A DNA stretch of 64,000 nt from Prunella strophiata (taxonomy: Eukaryota > Chordata > Aves > Passeriformes > Prunellidae). The stretch covers positions 28,775,001-28,839,000 of the forward strand of contig JAZBQD010000027.1 of the NCBI GenBank assembly GCA_036583965.1, given 5' to 3'. Shown in pieces: positions 1 to 14,035 of the stretch; within the stretch, counting starts at the first letter, position 1; every line of letters starts with the position of its first letter. The translations under genes and the position numbers were made by a program. The notes below the pieces were generated by a model that did not search any database, was not told the DNA's origin, and saw only the letters and a program-made list of their open reading frames with translations.

Positions 1-2007
1 CTCAATCATTTTCAAATGAACAAAAAAGGTAATGCCTCGGCTACTCCAAATACTGCATTTTTGCCTGTGTATCTTGAGTGTACATCAGTCAGGATGATTG
101 GGTTCAGTTACAGTCAGGACATGGAGAAAATGTTGAATGTTAAGATTTAGCAAACACTGTTCTAGACAATTTACATTAAAAGGAAAAGAAAACATTTAGG
201 AAAACACCTGCATAAGGTTTCAGTATTCTCTACCCAAACTGAGAAATCCATGTGTAAAATTAATCCAGGTTTCTAGATCCAAATTCTGTCTTAATGCATG
301 AAAGACTTTTATTAGCAATACAAATACTATGGGGAAAGAAGAGAGCTTTCAAAATTTCATTTTAAATAGAAAGGATAATAATGACATTTTCACATTCTTA
401 TAATACCCATGCTGAAAAGTCACTTTAACATTCATCAGAATAGCTTCTGATAGATGAAAAAAACCACACCAATAAATATATTTTTAAAGTAAGTAAGTCA
501 GTGTGTACGGAAGCAAGGCCTGTTTCTTGAGAAAAATCATCTGACCTGGAGCACTTGGACTAAACAGTCCAATGTTTATAAATGTGCCTCAGCTGGAGAT
601 GGTTTCTGAACCTCTGAAATTTTCAAGAGATTTTTCCTGTATACTCTGGAAAGGCTTCAAAGTACACTCAGCAAGCAAATTTCAAAAATACAATGGCTGT
701 ACTTTAGCTGGTTTTCATCTTAAGTTTTACTGCAGTCTAGTTGAGTCTGTGGCCACACCTGACATGTATAAGCTAATTACCATTTGCATATCATTCTTTC
801 CCACTGTGATCCTTGGAAAGATTAAAAGATTTAATTTAAATATTGAAATCTGAGTCTTACAAAGCTAAACAAGACACATGCTGACTCTGTGAGAGGATGA
901 AATCTCTGTTTCCAGAGTTTTCTTTTACTTTTCAAGAGAGGACCCATCCATCATGAGAACAAGGAACCTAATCCATGATACTGATTTGTAAAGAGAGTTT
1001 CTGACAGCTTGTGGTTAATAGTTTCTACAAACACATTAGAAGTAAACATTCAACACTGCTAAAATCTAAGTTCATCACTTCAAGATGTCCTCTCCAGCTA
1101 CTTCTGTATGTCACATAATGTTAGAAAAAACACATACCTGAGACTCAAAGGAGCATTGTTACACCCTGAAAAACTAGACATTCATTATAAATTGTCCTTT
1201 GAGAGCTACAGGAGAAAATACTTTCCCACCAATTATTCTGACACGATGCAGGATTGGGGTAGTTTATTCTATACCACAGTTTATGACATCGCTTTTGCCA
1301 ACACATGATCTGAACAGTTTTCAGCACATTATGAACAGCAACTAAAATTGGACCAATTTATTATCTTGTTCTCCCTGGAGGAGAAGGGTAGATAAGCTAC
1401 ATTGGTTTTTGATGCTTTCTGGTTTAGATGTACTTTAACATACCTTTAGTTTTCAGTAGAGAAGATAAGATTGAAGAGGCACATCCTGAACTTGAGTCAG
1501 AAATTAGAGTTCTCCAATGATCCTTCACAAGGACCATTCTTCTGGACTTCTGCATACTGTTCAAACAAAATTAATTTGGGAACCTCTGTCTCAATCAACA
1601 GCAGCTCAGGTCAGGTTTATGGAGGTAAGAGAAATATGAGATAATGTAGATTTGGTGTTGAGAGCAGATTTTAGAAGATGAACTTAAAATCAAGCAGTTT
1701 GCTTAATTATGGGCATATGACAATAAAAATGGAATAGGATACAAGTACTATATAATTAAACAGAGCATATGGAAAACATGAAAAATATGCTAATATTTTT
1801 AGCAATAGATCCTTAGCTTAAGCACTATTTTGCATTTTGCCTTCTGGCTTAAAATCCATATTAAAAAAATAAATTTAGGATTATGAAGAAGAATTTAAAA
1901 GAACTACAAGAGAAGACTGTAAAACAAGAGAAACTAGAAATAGTGTGTTTAAGTGCTTTGTTCTATTGATGTTACTGAGAATGAGAGACAAATTTCTTCC
2001 CTCCATT

Positions 2008-2034
2008 ATCATCATCATCATCATCATCATCATC
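2008..2034. repeat. (ATC)9 microsatellite
   Basis: Nine uninterrupted ATC units, read as GAT on the minus strand. Confidence 0.95.
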
Positions 2035-4242
2035 CTCCAGTGACAGCAGGAGGCCAATGCACTTGTAGGTACACACATCTGCAGGTAGTGACAGTTTCTA
2101 CTCTCTTTTAGATGCAGATTAATGCAACATACTTTGGCTCTGGGACTCTGTGCCAGAGAACAAATAGTTCAGCGAAGGAAACAAAGAGCTTGGAAGATTT
2201 TTTAATGATTAGACACATATATGTGTAATAACAATGTGCTGACAGTACAAGCCTTACTGTTGGTGATGCTTCACAGCATAAACTGATCACTCACTAGAGA
2301 CATTTCTCTCCTTTATCTATTTTACATAAAGTTCAGGTTCATTATGCCTTGGTTCTAGCATTTGAGGTTTTTTATGACCAGTTATTTATAATAGATTATT
2401 AAAAAGTCAGACTGCATCAATTCTGCTTGGAGGCAGAGGGAATAAGCAAGTGCATATGTGAAATTTATGTCACTGCATATTTGGAAAAAGAACATTTAAG
2501 ATAGGATCTTAGAAGAAAGTTCATCTGTTTCTTCCTTGTATCCTCTAATCCCATTTAAGTGCTTATGTTTGGATCCCTACAGGTAGGAAACATCTTTCAA
2601 GCCTTTTCCCTTTCAATTTAATAAATCTCTTCTGCTGGTTTCTTTCTATTAAGTAACTGGAGACAGGTATTTAAAGCAATTGCTGCACAATGAGCCATGA
2701 GGAAAGGCAGCAGGTTGGATGGATGCTTACAGAAGTACACTGAGAAGATATTACCCAGTTCCCAGCTCTTATCTTTCCTAAGCAGAACAGAATGAGGGCA
2801 ACTTGACTTCCTAGCTGGTCTACTGACCTGTGAGAATAAAGGGAATAAAAATGCCACTGTGTGATAAAACAGGCAAGACTTGCAAAGCAATAACAGAATA
2901 TGCATAATAGCTGAGAAAACATCCTTAGGAAAATAATTAAGTAACTTTATGCTTCTCTTGTTATTAGGAAAAATATAAAGGGAGAGAACCACTAGCAGCT
3001 TTGTGGAACAGAGCTAGCTTTTCAGGAAAATATACAGGGCCAGATCTTCCCTCCTACTTCTTCACATGTTTTCTGCTCTTCAGGCCCATGGAAACATGCC
3101 AGGAAAAATTAACTGGCAGAGGACCATATTATCTCTTCTGCACAGTTCCCATGTAGTGTCTCAGAGAAAGACCATGCAGCTAGGGAGCTGGCTGGAAAAG
3201 CTGCCTGCCTGGGGAAAAGTGTCCTTGACTCCCACAGATCCCAGAGGATATGTCAGATTTCTGCAGGACCTCTCTCTCTCTTGTTGATCTGAGACAATCT
3301 GAAGAATTCTGAGATTTCCTTCTATAGATGAAAAGCTGGGGCTCATTCAAGCATTGGGGTTTTTCCATGAGGAAGTTTAGGCCAGGAGGATGAATGCTGA
3401 TTTAAGGACAGCAGTACTGATGGGTCACTGATTGAATGCAAGGTCAATAAGTCTGCAGCTGCCTCAGAAATGTGGAAGAGGATTTGATCGTGGATAAATG
3501 AAACAAGGAGAGTGTAAAGTCCTGCTGTGGCTTGCTCCCACACAACCCATCCCCTCCCTGACCCTTCATATTTGGAGTTTCCAGGTTGTTGGTACCCAGA
3601 AAGGAGGACTGATGTTGTTAAAAGTAGCTGATTCCCCACTTCAGTATATTATGAACATAAAGCTATGATCCAGCCTATTGATTTACACAAGAACTATCAA
3701 CCAGCCAACCTTCATTTCAGTTTCCTGTTAAGTAATAAACATACTTCTCCTTCATGTCCAGTGGAAAATCCCATGAAGTAGAAAAAAAGGAGTTCACATT
3801 GATAAATTACTTAGGCTGCCTCTCCAGTTGGGGTCTGTGAAGCATATGGAAGGGTCAAAGCCTCCATGTCCTCAGTCCCTCATCTCCTCAGGGGATTTCT
3901 GCATCCCTTCCTTTAAGTGCCATTGGAGCTCTGTCCCCTCCTCCATCATTTCCTGCTCCCTTTGCTCTCCACGGCTCCTGCAGCAGGGCTCAGTAAGAAA
4001 TTGTTCTGTGTGAGCTCCCTCCCATATGGCCATGCACTAATCCCCCCTCCCACACACAGTCAGGCAAAGAGGGAGGAAGCTCTGGATGTGGAAGAGATGC
4101 TTCCCAGAGCAGCAGTGTCTGCTAGCCACATTATCTCAGGCAATTAAAAGGTGCAAAAAAATCCTGCTGAACAGTACTGCTGTTTTCTTCACCATTCTTT
4201 GCAACGTCTGCAGAGCTTCCAAGTATCCTGAATTTGCAAATA

Positions 4243-4246
<4 letters not shown>

Positions 4247-4274
<28 letters not shown>

Positions 4275-4280
4275 TTTTTT
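4247..4280. repeat. Poly-T tract
   Basis: Twenty-seven T, one A, then six T. It could be the reverse-strand tail of an old retroposed sequence, but no flanking element is recognised. Confidence 0.9.
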
Positions 4281-7200
4281 AGGGGGAGTCAGAATTGGGA
4301 GATAGCTTACAGTCATCTTTCCCCTCCACTTACAATGTCAAGGTACTTTCCACAGGTTTTTTAATTATTAATTTTGCTCCCTTGTCTCTTCCGATTGATC
4401 AAAAGAAAAATCAACCCTGGAATTACTGAAGAGTGAGAGAAGATTGGAAAAAAAAATCACTGCATTAAAATTTGTGAGAGTTTTTGAGAAAGCTCTGCTC
4501 CTGCCTATTTACATTGAAGCTTTTTTTCTGTGTGCAGAGAAAGGCTGTCAGGAAACAGACCATTTGTCAGGTCGGGCTGTCAGCCCAGTGCCCAGCAACT
4601 CCCTGTGCCTGCACAGGGATATCCTGGCATTACAGCCACTGTCACATCTCATTGCCTAATGCTCACTCTGATGCCAGCTCCTGCCTGAGAGCGTGTTCCA
4701 TCAGCTTCTCACTTGGGAAACACTGAGCGCCTCTCGGTGTCACCCGCCCCGCTGAGCTCACCTAACGACACCAATAGGAACTGCAGTAGCATGGTTTCTC
4801 CAGGTGGCAGATTTACTACACGACAGAACTCACAAGGTATTAACACAGAGTTTTATGTTAAGCAGAAACTCAGCATCAGTGTAGTGCAAACATCCTTGAA
4901 ATGTCAACAGGCATTTTAAAACTTATTTCTCAAAACCCCTTAGTGATTCCTGTGAAAGAAAGCTGCAGTCTTCAATCTAGGAAAAAACCATCTCCAAGCA
5001 CATAAATAAACTCCTTTTGCTTTACCCACATCAGCAGCATGGCAATATGATTTGGTGCTTAAATGAGGTGAGCAACATTTTGACTCCAGAGGTCCTGGGT
5101 AGGAAATCTGAGGCTGGAGCCTCACCAGTGACAGCAAGGGACTTGGGGCCTCAACTGGCTGTCAGGTGACATCGATTGTCATCTTGAAGGTCATGCCCCC
5201 CCCCCTCCCAGGGCATCCTGTTCTCCAGAGCCTCTCTTGTAATACAGTGCAAAAGGAGAACAAAACTGAGGATCAGAACCCTGTATTACTAGGAACGCAT
5301 AAGAAACCTTGAGTTGAACTCAGTAAATAGCAGCCAGATCTCAGAGGTCACGAGAACACCAATTTTGCAGGTGAAGCCCTTTGAAAAAGCCACTTTGCTG
5401 TTTTCAACACAGCTGTGTTCAAGCCTTTTATTCCCAGATCTCAAGCATCTCAGTGAGATTGGTAACTGTGGCAATCAGCTAATGCTTTTTTACTTAGGTC
5501 AAGAGTTTGGAAATACAGACTTTAATATGATACTGAAGAGAGAAATTACTTCAGTAAAAAGCATTCTAAGCAAAACAGAGGTGTGTGACTGCCTCTTTCA
5601 CCAAACATAAAATAAAGAAATATACTCTAAGATTGTGGATTTTATGCATACATACAACTCAATGCAGGTACATTTTTAACTGACTACCCATTTCTATACA
5701 ACCCTATGGGAAAGAAAAATAAAGAACCTTTCAAACATGCATCGAGAACAGTATCAGGAGTGATCAGGACATGAAGCATCTCTAACTAAGCAACAAACTC
5801 TGCACATTAGAGCAGAATACTGTCTGAAATAAGTTCCTCCAAGTGGGACAGGGAAAAATGATGTAATTTTTAGTAAGTCAAAATCTATGGAATCTTAATT
5901 CCAAGAAATCTTCCTTCCCATTAACTCTTTTGGAAATTACCCAAATAATTTTCTCAGTAAGTTGTCTTTAATACAATTATTCTGATGAATACCCTTGGCA
6001 CAAAAGGATTTCCCATAAGAAAATTGCTAGTGATAATTGTAACTTTTGTATTATTCAATACAGTAAAATAAGATAGTCAGTGAAGGTGGTTTAATCTAAT
6101 CCACTTCATTTAAGTTTGGAACAAGGTACTTGGCTAGTTATGCATTATATGTACCTTCACACAAGTAGCAGTTGATGATCTGTATTGTGGCACTTCTGGA
6201 AGATGTGGACATACCCAGCTCCATTTGTAGGTCACTCTCTAAGCCACCACCATTGTTTTATCACTTTCATTTTCAACTAGGGATTTAGTGGTACAAATAA
6301 GAGAGGCAGACACATTTGAAACACTCAAATGGAAGAATTATCCATGACAAAGTATAATGTTTGCCAGAAAATAAATGCAGATAGTACTTGGACTCCAAAC
6401 AAAAAACTGTCTCACAGATCACACATCTTTGTTTTAACCCAATTAATTTTCCAGTTCCATAAATGTTGATAGTTGTTGAGCTTGTTAAAGAGACCATCAG
6501 ATTTAGAGTGTCTCCCATCTGATGCAACTGCATTTCACTGGGCAACCCATGGAGCTGTCCCTTCAGTGTCACTCTCCTCTGCTCAGAAGAGCAGGCTGGA
6601 CTTCAAGGAAGAATTTCCCACCTCTGAACCCCTTGGTATTGCAGAGCCTCCCTGCTGAGCAAAATCTGAGTACACCAAGTCCAGTGGCAGCTCAGTGTGC
6701 TAGTCTAGACACTCATGACCCAGCCCTGCCATGTTGTTCCATGTATCCCCACACAACAGACAGGCCTCTCTCAATGAGCACTTGTTCCTCATGACCCAGC
6801 CAGCAGATGGGACCCAGGAAGCAAATTAAAATTGCTTTAGCTGCAAGTGTCTGCAGAGCATCTGCAGAATGCAGCAGTGCTCCAGCCATGCCCGTTCCTG
6901 TGTTGGAGAAATGAGGGTAATTCCCAGCTGTCTACACAGCTGTACCCTTTCCAGAGCTCCCCTGACACCTGGGAAATCCTTCTGCAGCCAAAAAGAACAA
7001 CTACTCACAACTGCTTGGCTTTATCCTGTGGTACTCGAGGGTCTTGGGCAGGATTGCTGCTGCCAAAACTCCACTTCCCACTTGGCACATTTGCAGTGCT
7101 TGCAGTGGAAGTGAAAAACCTCCAGCAGAAAGGAACTGCAGCTGGGATGTCTGCCATGGTTTGGGCAGCAGCTGACAGAGGAACAGCCCAGGCCTGCACT

Positions 7201-10200
7201 GAAATGCTCTGCTGCTGTGCAAGAGCTCCAAGCTTGGGAATAACCCAAGGAGTAAACACCGAGCTTTGGAGGCGCAGCTGGGCTCCCAGGCAGGCCCAGA
7301 CCTGTCCTGGGCTGAGCATGCACCCAGCTACAGGATGGATGTGGCCATTACACTGCCAAAACTGCAGAAATACCTGACAACCCCTGGCTTCTTATTCTAG
7401 TGTTACCAGAAAGAAATGAGACAGTACATGGCTTTTGCAGCATTTTGTTTTGTGAAGTTATAGCATTTTCATGAAATGGTCAGGAAAGAGGAATATAAAT
7501 ATTCTCAAGTCATACAACAGTAAAGACTGACACTCCTTGCAGTTTTGCTACAGAAGCTCAGAGCCAATGTCTTTTATCCTTGCCTACTCTGACTGCTAAC
7601 ACAGCCAACAGTTCAAATTTGGAAGGAATTTGCTGCTGGTTTTCTCTTCCAGACTCTGAGCCTTCATGTAGGTTACTATGCTTCATCTGGCTCAGGTTTC
7701 ACTGACACCTGACTCCTAAGGATTTCCAAGGATCCACTCAGTTCTTGAAGAATCCACACAACTGGGACTACAACATATTTAACTTAGAAGGAAGGGCAGG
7801 GTAGATTTTATATTTTGTGGGTCACTCCTTTGGGTTTTCCAGTTTGGTTTAATCCAGATTTCAATGGTTATTGTAGAGAAAAGTACAATCATCAATAATA
7901 GGAAGAAGTTTCTTTATCTCATTTCTCCTGCATTTTAAAATCCAAATAAAAGTTTCACAAAGTTCTGATTCACATACCTGGAATCTATAAAACCAGAAAA
8001 ACATCAAAGCACCTCTAAACCTGATCCAAAAGTGGTGTTCCCTAGAGTTTCATCCATGACAGCTTGGCCCAAAATCATGATGGGTATTGGGTCTTCTGAC
8101 AGCAACAATTTCTCTTAGAAACACAAGGATTTCTTAATTGCACACTCTTTAAAAAAATAAAATATGTTTTAAACAAAAGATAGATGAAATACAGCAACAA
8201 AGAAGAATCAGAACACGGTATCACAACACAGTAAGATTAGGCCTTCAGATGACCTTAAACCTGCATGGTAATACAAAGGCTTTGACCCAGCTGTATGGTA
8301 TTAGCCCTTTTCTACTTCTGCTATGCAGCTGCAATTACAAATAGCCTTAGAGGATGTGTTGATGCTCAAGGGGAAAAAAAAAGAGGCTTTTTGAGTCGCA
8401 GAAAGGGATATTTGCTTGGCTAGTTCTGTATTTGCCATGAACTCTAATCTGGACCCGTTGCTTACAGAAGATAAAAATAATTACAGATAAGAGCTGCATA
8501 ACCCAAAAAAGTCTCTGTTTCTACAAAGAAATTATCAGCTCACTATGTGAAGTCAATGTTTTGTCTTAATGATTTGCTGGATTTTTTACATTTTAAAATA
8601 CATGAACAGAGCATGTTTGTTTATCTAACCTGAGGTACTGCCAGCAGTCACCACCTCAGTACAAGATGTGTAAACTGCCAGCTGCATGCCCTTTATGTGA
8701 CAGAGAGAAGTCTGACACCTCAAAAATATCACAGGACAGAGAATTTGATAAAATGGGTTATCTGAAAGTAATGAGACTTTAAAATGGATAATTTTCTCAT
8801 CCACTTTTCTCATTTATACAAGGTATTGTGCAAATTTAAACACATACATTCATGTTCCTTACACATTGATATCTTACAACTTTCTTAATAAACAGGTTAA
8901 AGTTTCCAGGAATGTTCAAAGTACCATGTACAATGTCACATTTCCTGTTGGCTCTGATCCTGCCACAGACAGACTTCAGGAGAAGCTGCTGCTGCGGTGG
9001 CAAGCTGGACAATCAAAAATATCCAATGAAAACCAAGAGAAAGGCAGTGTATTTGGCTAAAAACACATACCAGTGCATGCAGGCAGAATGGAAGGGTAGG
9101 TAAACAGAGGGAAAAGATCTTCTTTGCAATGGAAGTCACAAAAATTTGGTCATGCATGAAAAAGAAGTACAAGGGGTTCAGTGTCAGGCCTGCCAACAGC
9201 CAGCAATGTGCAGTAATGCACTGCACTCACTACACATTGGAAAGGAATTTAAGACCAAAACAAATACATTCTGAACGTCTTCTATTTATAATAAAAAGCA
9301 TTTTTCCTGGGTATCTTAAAGTGTTTTCAAATTAAAAGAGTAAAAAAAGTTTTATAACCATGTAAAGAAAGAAACAGGAATGAACTGAACTCTGAAATGC
9401 AGCTACTGCAATGCAGTAATTGTATCAAGAGTATAAAATATTACTGGGGGTCTGCTTTAAAACAGAAGAAACCCTAATACTCTTTGAAAGGTGAGCACGT
9501 GGCAAGCCACGTTCCCAAGAGCAAATGTAACTCCCCAGGATTTGTAAGAGCAGAATAGTCCCATATGTACTCAGGTTAAAAGCACTCCCCAGATAAAGAT
9601 GATCAAATTGGTATACAAACCTGCTTGCAGAAGAGGATGCACAAGATAATCCGAAGGAATTTGATTAAGTGCTTAAGAGCCTATAATGAATTCAGGAAGT
9701 AAAACACCACATTATTGCAGGTACCAGTGCATTTATGTATTATGTAAACACTGCTGGCACTGAAAGTTAACCTAAGGAGTGAGGTTGACTAAATGCTAAA
9801 ATGAGACTTTATTAAGAAAATATTGATATTGCCCAGATTAATTAATGGTTTGCTTCCTGTAATAAAACATATAAATAATGTTCATAGTTTCACTGCAATA
9901 AAACCAGCCAATACTGAGGGTTACTTCGTAAGGCCAAGTGGGAATACTGATATTTCTGGATAAAGAGTAATTCTGGGTACATCCTTCTCAACAGAGAAGC
10001 TGTAAAAGTTCCACTCACAACTCACTTTCTAGAAACTTAAAAAAAGGCGTCTCAAAATCATAAATTTTATACAAAAGAATTAATAACAGTATGGTTTAAA
10101 AAAAACCCAAAGCAACCCTAAGATCTCTGTCATTGTAAACATTCATGTGCTGGGACCCATCCAGCAGGAATCCTGCCCACCAGCTTTACATAAAACTGAG

Positions 10201-13129
10201 GTTTCTATAATGTTGAACACTTCCTGCAGCTCAGAACTGAGGCTGAAAAAGAACATACCAGCTGTGGAAATACAGCAGCTTCTAACACCTTATAATCCAC
10301 CCTGAAAAGCTAAAGCTGCAGGAAAAAAATGGGGGTTTTTAGAAATATGACTTAGAATATATCTTTCTGAAATGCAAGCTCATGTGATACCATGAGCTCA
10401 AACATGACACATAAAGTGACCCAAGCTTATCAGTGCTGGGGAAAGTTACTCCTGATGCAGCTGTGGGTTGCACTGGTTTAGGTGATGGATAGAGGGCAAA
10501 ACCCTCTGTGATGTGCTCTTCTACCCCAGGAAAACTGTCCCCTGGCCTAGAAAGATGATAGGACTTGGCCTACCTTCTAAGCCTGCTCTGTCTCCACACT
10601 TATTTGCATTTGAGCTCTCTAGTTACAGTCACCGTGCCATCCTTTTTTATGTAAGGAGTAAAAACTTACTACATCAATATCCCTCCCAACACCAGCTGTG
10701 TTTGGAGAAATAGTCACCCTGCATGCACCTAATTACAAGCTTCACACTGCTGAGGTGTTGTGGGATTGAGAAAAGAGAAGTGCCTTGTCAACACCTGAGG
10801 TGCATAAAAACAAATCCAACTGATCAGATGAGTCTACTGTGTCCTGTGAGGTGCTCCCAACTACTTTTCCAGAGTGGATGTGAGATGAGCAGAGATGGAT
10901 GTGCTGCTCGTGCAGAGATGAATGCACAGTGGGGAGTGGCTTCTGTTTTGGTAATAAGTGGTTTGGTAATACATGGTTTGACCACAACAGCCCCACTGGC
11001 ACAAAGCACTAAAGGAACAGGTGCAGAGGACCTAAAGCTATACAGGAAAAAGAATAGCACATAAGGCAGAGCAATTAATTGGCTGCTATATCCATATTTT
11101 ACTGCTGTATACTGGAAAATAATTGAGTGGTGTGATTTAAACATATTTAATTTGAAAAATGGTCTTTTCTTAGCTAGAATTGTAATATATTTTTACAAAT
11201 GGAAGTTTTCCTTTTTAACATGATCACTCTTGGGAGATGCTGAACATGCACACCCAATGTCACAACTTAGTTTTGCATTTTAAATAGTACTCTTAAATAT
11301 AAACAATATAAATACTCTGTTAAAAGCAACTTTGAATACCCACAATTCACAGTGCCAGCCTGAAGGGAGATGGAGGAATTAAAAACTGAAAGAGAGAACT
11401 ATTTCAGAGCTAATAAAAGCTGCAACAGAACGGACAGCATGGGGCACAGCACTCCAGCCCTTTTCAGAGCTGTATCTCCCCCAGCCTTTACAACTGTGTA
11501 TCAGCCCAAGCCCTCCATAGCACTACCACACACTTGTTTCACAGAGAGGAGTATGTGAGTATTGCTCCCATATTTACATTTTCAGAGAAATAAATTTTAA
11601 GAAATAGTGTTTTAAGACACTGGCTTGGGAAAATGACTCGGAAATGACACCAATCCATGGCAGACAGCCCTGTGGAACTACAAACCCTCTGAGCCAAAAT
11701 GTGAAAATCAAGATGACTCTTGAAATCCTCACAGAGAGACAGCCAGCACAGGAACACACAGACCAACAACTGTGAGTGCTTGGAGAGACCATTAGCAACC
11801 TGTCAGGCCTGAAGCAATCCTGTGTGAGAAACCTCATCAGTTACAGGCACCTACTTGTGCTGCAGAGCCAGGAGAGAAAGCATTTTCTTCTTGCTAAAAA
11901 TATTTTCTTCCCTTCTTCAAAATGACAAAAGTATAACTGCACCTGACCTATTTTTTTGTCCTTATTCATTCTGTGGAAATCCTGCAAAATTGACACCTAA
12001 TTTCCAGGTGCTGTTGCTTAGCTTCCTAAATTATTAATGAGTGTAATAATTACCCCTTTTCATCATCACCTGGGTCAGGGCACATCCAAGCATTTTTATG
12101 GTATTCCAAGATCCCTCCACCAGTTTCAATCCATAAGCTGTATGACACTTGCATTTGATACTATGGCCTAATGATACATTATGTTACATGCAGGGGAAAT
12201 AGGGAGCAAAACCACGGATGTCCTCACTCCTTTAATGTGTTCAGGAGTGGTGCCAGCTGGAGCCAGAAGCTGTCAGGAGTGGGGGAGCACTGGGTATGCT
12301 GATTCTGACATGAGTTTACCCAGATGAAGTGAGGAGAGGGGAGGTGGGACTGGTGATGGGGTCTGACAGGGAGCTGACTTACCTGACTTACAGGAAAACT
12401 TCAGATATCTTGAAAATGTCCAGAAGTATTTCAAAAGTGAAAACAAGGGCTATTTCCACAGCTGTATCTGTACCTGCAGAGCTGTGTCAGCTCCTGTTAC
12501 AATGTGGCCGACAGGGAGAGCTTTTTCTGCTGGATTAGCTGTCCATTCTCCCGAGGCCAATGACAGACATCCTCATCCAGCACTTCTGGCTGAGCTGGCT
12601 CAAGATGTTCTGCTTCACAGGTGCCCATCAGCACCTGCCAGCTGGGAGCTACCCCCAGAAACATGTGAGTACTCTCACACTTGGGAAAAGGCTGGATGAG
12701 TGAGCTGCAACCACTTTCATCAGCACTTTAAATCTCACCTGGGGTGGGGCAGGGCAGAGTCTCTGCTGCTGGCACATGAAGGGGACTGCAGCCTCCAGCA
12801 CAGTCCCAACAAGGACAAGGAGGGAATAAGGTCACAGCTGTTAGCAATGTGTCTTTTCATGGCCTGAACAAAATCGAGGTAACAAAAGCACAGCTGGGCA
12901 CCAGTGGTAGATCTACACCTACACCTTTCCTGGCACAGCTGACCCTCACAGGACTAGAGCTTGGAGCCACAGGCCCAGCTGGATTCTGCTCTGCCCACAG
13001 GACATGGTTTTGCTCTCAAGGCTGTAGGCATGGAGACGTTCAGCCACCATAACTAAATTCAACAGGGATTATGAAATGGAGCTCCTGACCAGCAGGATAC
13101 ACACTTCGGGAAGCTGCTCCTCAAGGAGA

Positions 13130-14035
13130 TGCAAGAAACAGCCGCAGTGCCACCTCGGCTGGGCATCGGGCACCCTCCAGGACAGCAGCAGGGCAGAAGG
13201 TTCTTAAATAGTCCCCAACACGTGGCCAGCCGTCAGGAGATCAGGCTCTGCTCCGAGCCAGCTGTGGGAAAAGGGCAGTCGAGAGGAGGAATCGGTGAGA
13301 TAAGGGGCGTCTGGTTGCAGGTGGAAAACAGGGAACTGGAGCCCGAGTAAGCAGGACGGGACAAAGAACAAATAATGAGCACCAAGTGATCTGAACAACC
13401 GCGTTCGCCCTCCCGCTGCTCGGCCCATCTGCTTGGAATTTGTTTTCAAAACAAGTCCTATTTTCCCTACCGCCTGCTCAGATCCAAGCTCCCATCTTGT
13501 CCTTTATGGATCCGGTGCTGTCACTCAAAATCATTTTGAGCAGAAAAGCTGAATTGAGAAACAAAGAAAACTTACTGTTTAACATACACATTCTTCACCC
13601 CGATAAATTCCTCTCAGCTGTGTTTTCCCTTCACTTATTCAGGTCAGAGCCTTTATTACAGGCACTCAGAGACAACGATGATTTCACATGACTGACTGTG
13701 CCACACATTCATCACAAGTCCTGTTTGTGTGGAGATCCAAACAAATGCACCCTTTGGAGCACCCTCAGCCCCCGAAATGCCTTCCCTGACCTCCCCTAGA
13801 GCGGAATGAGGTCAGCGCGATAATGAGCGCTCCAAAGGGGGCTGCGACCTGCCCGAACCGCGGCTTCTCTCCGCGAACGCCAAGTTACGAAAGGAACGGC
13901 ACGAACTAAAAGGGCTTCAGCTCCACCCTGTGGTCATGAGCAGCTTCCCGAACCATTCCTCTGCCCCTGCTCCGGGACCAGCGAGGGACACCACACGGGA
14001 TTTTTAAGCTGAGGCACCGGACGCCTCTGCATGGC
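13130..14035. promoter_or_regulatory. CpG-rich patch in intergenic DNA, possible enhancer or non-coding RNA promoter
   Basis: Against a CpG-poor background, this 0.9-kb stretch has about 16 CpGs in 13,130-13,430 and a denser cluster at 13,800-13,920 (including AGCGCGATAATGAGCGC and ACCGCGG). An AGATAAGG GATA-type site lies near 13,298 and a CACGTG E-box at about 13,219. No coding exon is recognised. It could be an unmethylated regulatory element or a first exon of an unrecognised transcript. Confidence 0.35.

Larger units (their letters stand above)
1..13100. other. Intergenic DNA, no gene seen
   Basis: AT-biased, CpG-poor sequence with only short open frames, no splice-consistent exon and no recognisable domain in any frame. 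Simple repeats at 2,008 and 4,247 are listed separately, and a C-run lies near 5,197-5,208. By synteny with mammals the next gene beyond RASAL2's 3' end may be TEX35 or RALGPS2, but nothing here resembles either. Confidence 0.6.

Noticed and set aside
6847..7377. 176-codon plus-strand ORF with several overlapping frames
   Set aside because: All frames are open in a CAG/CTG-rich stretch; no domain, splice site or promoter context.
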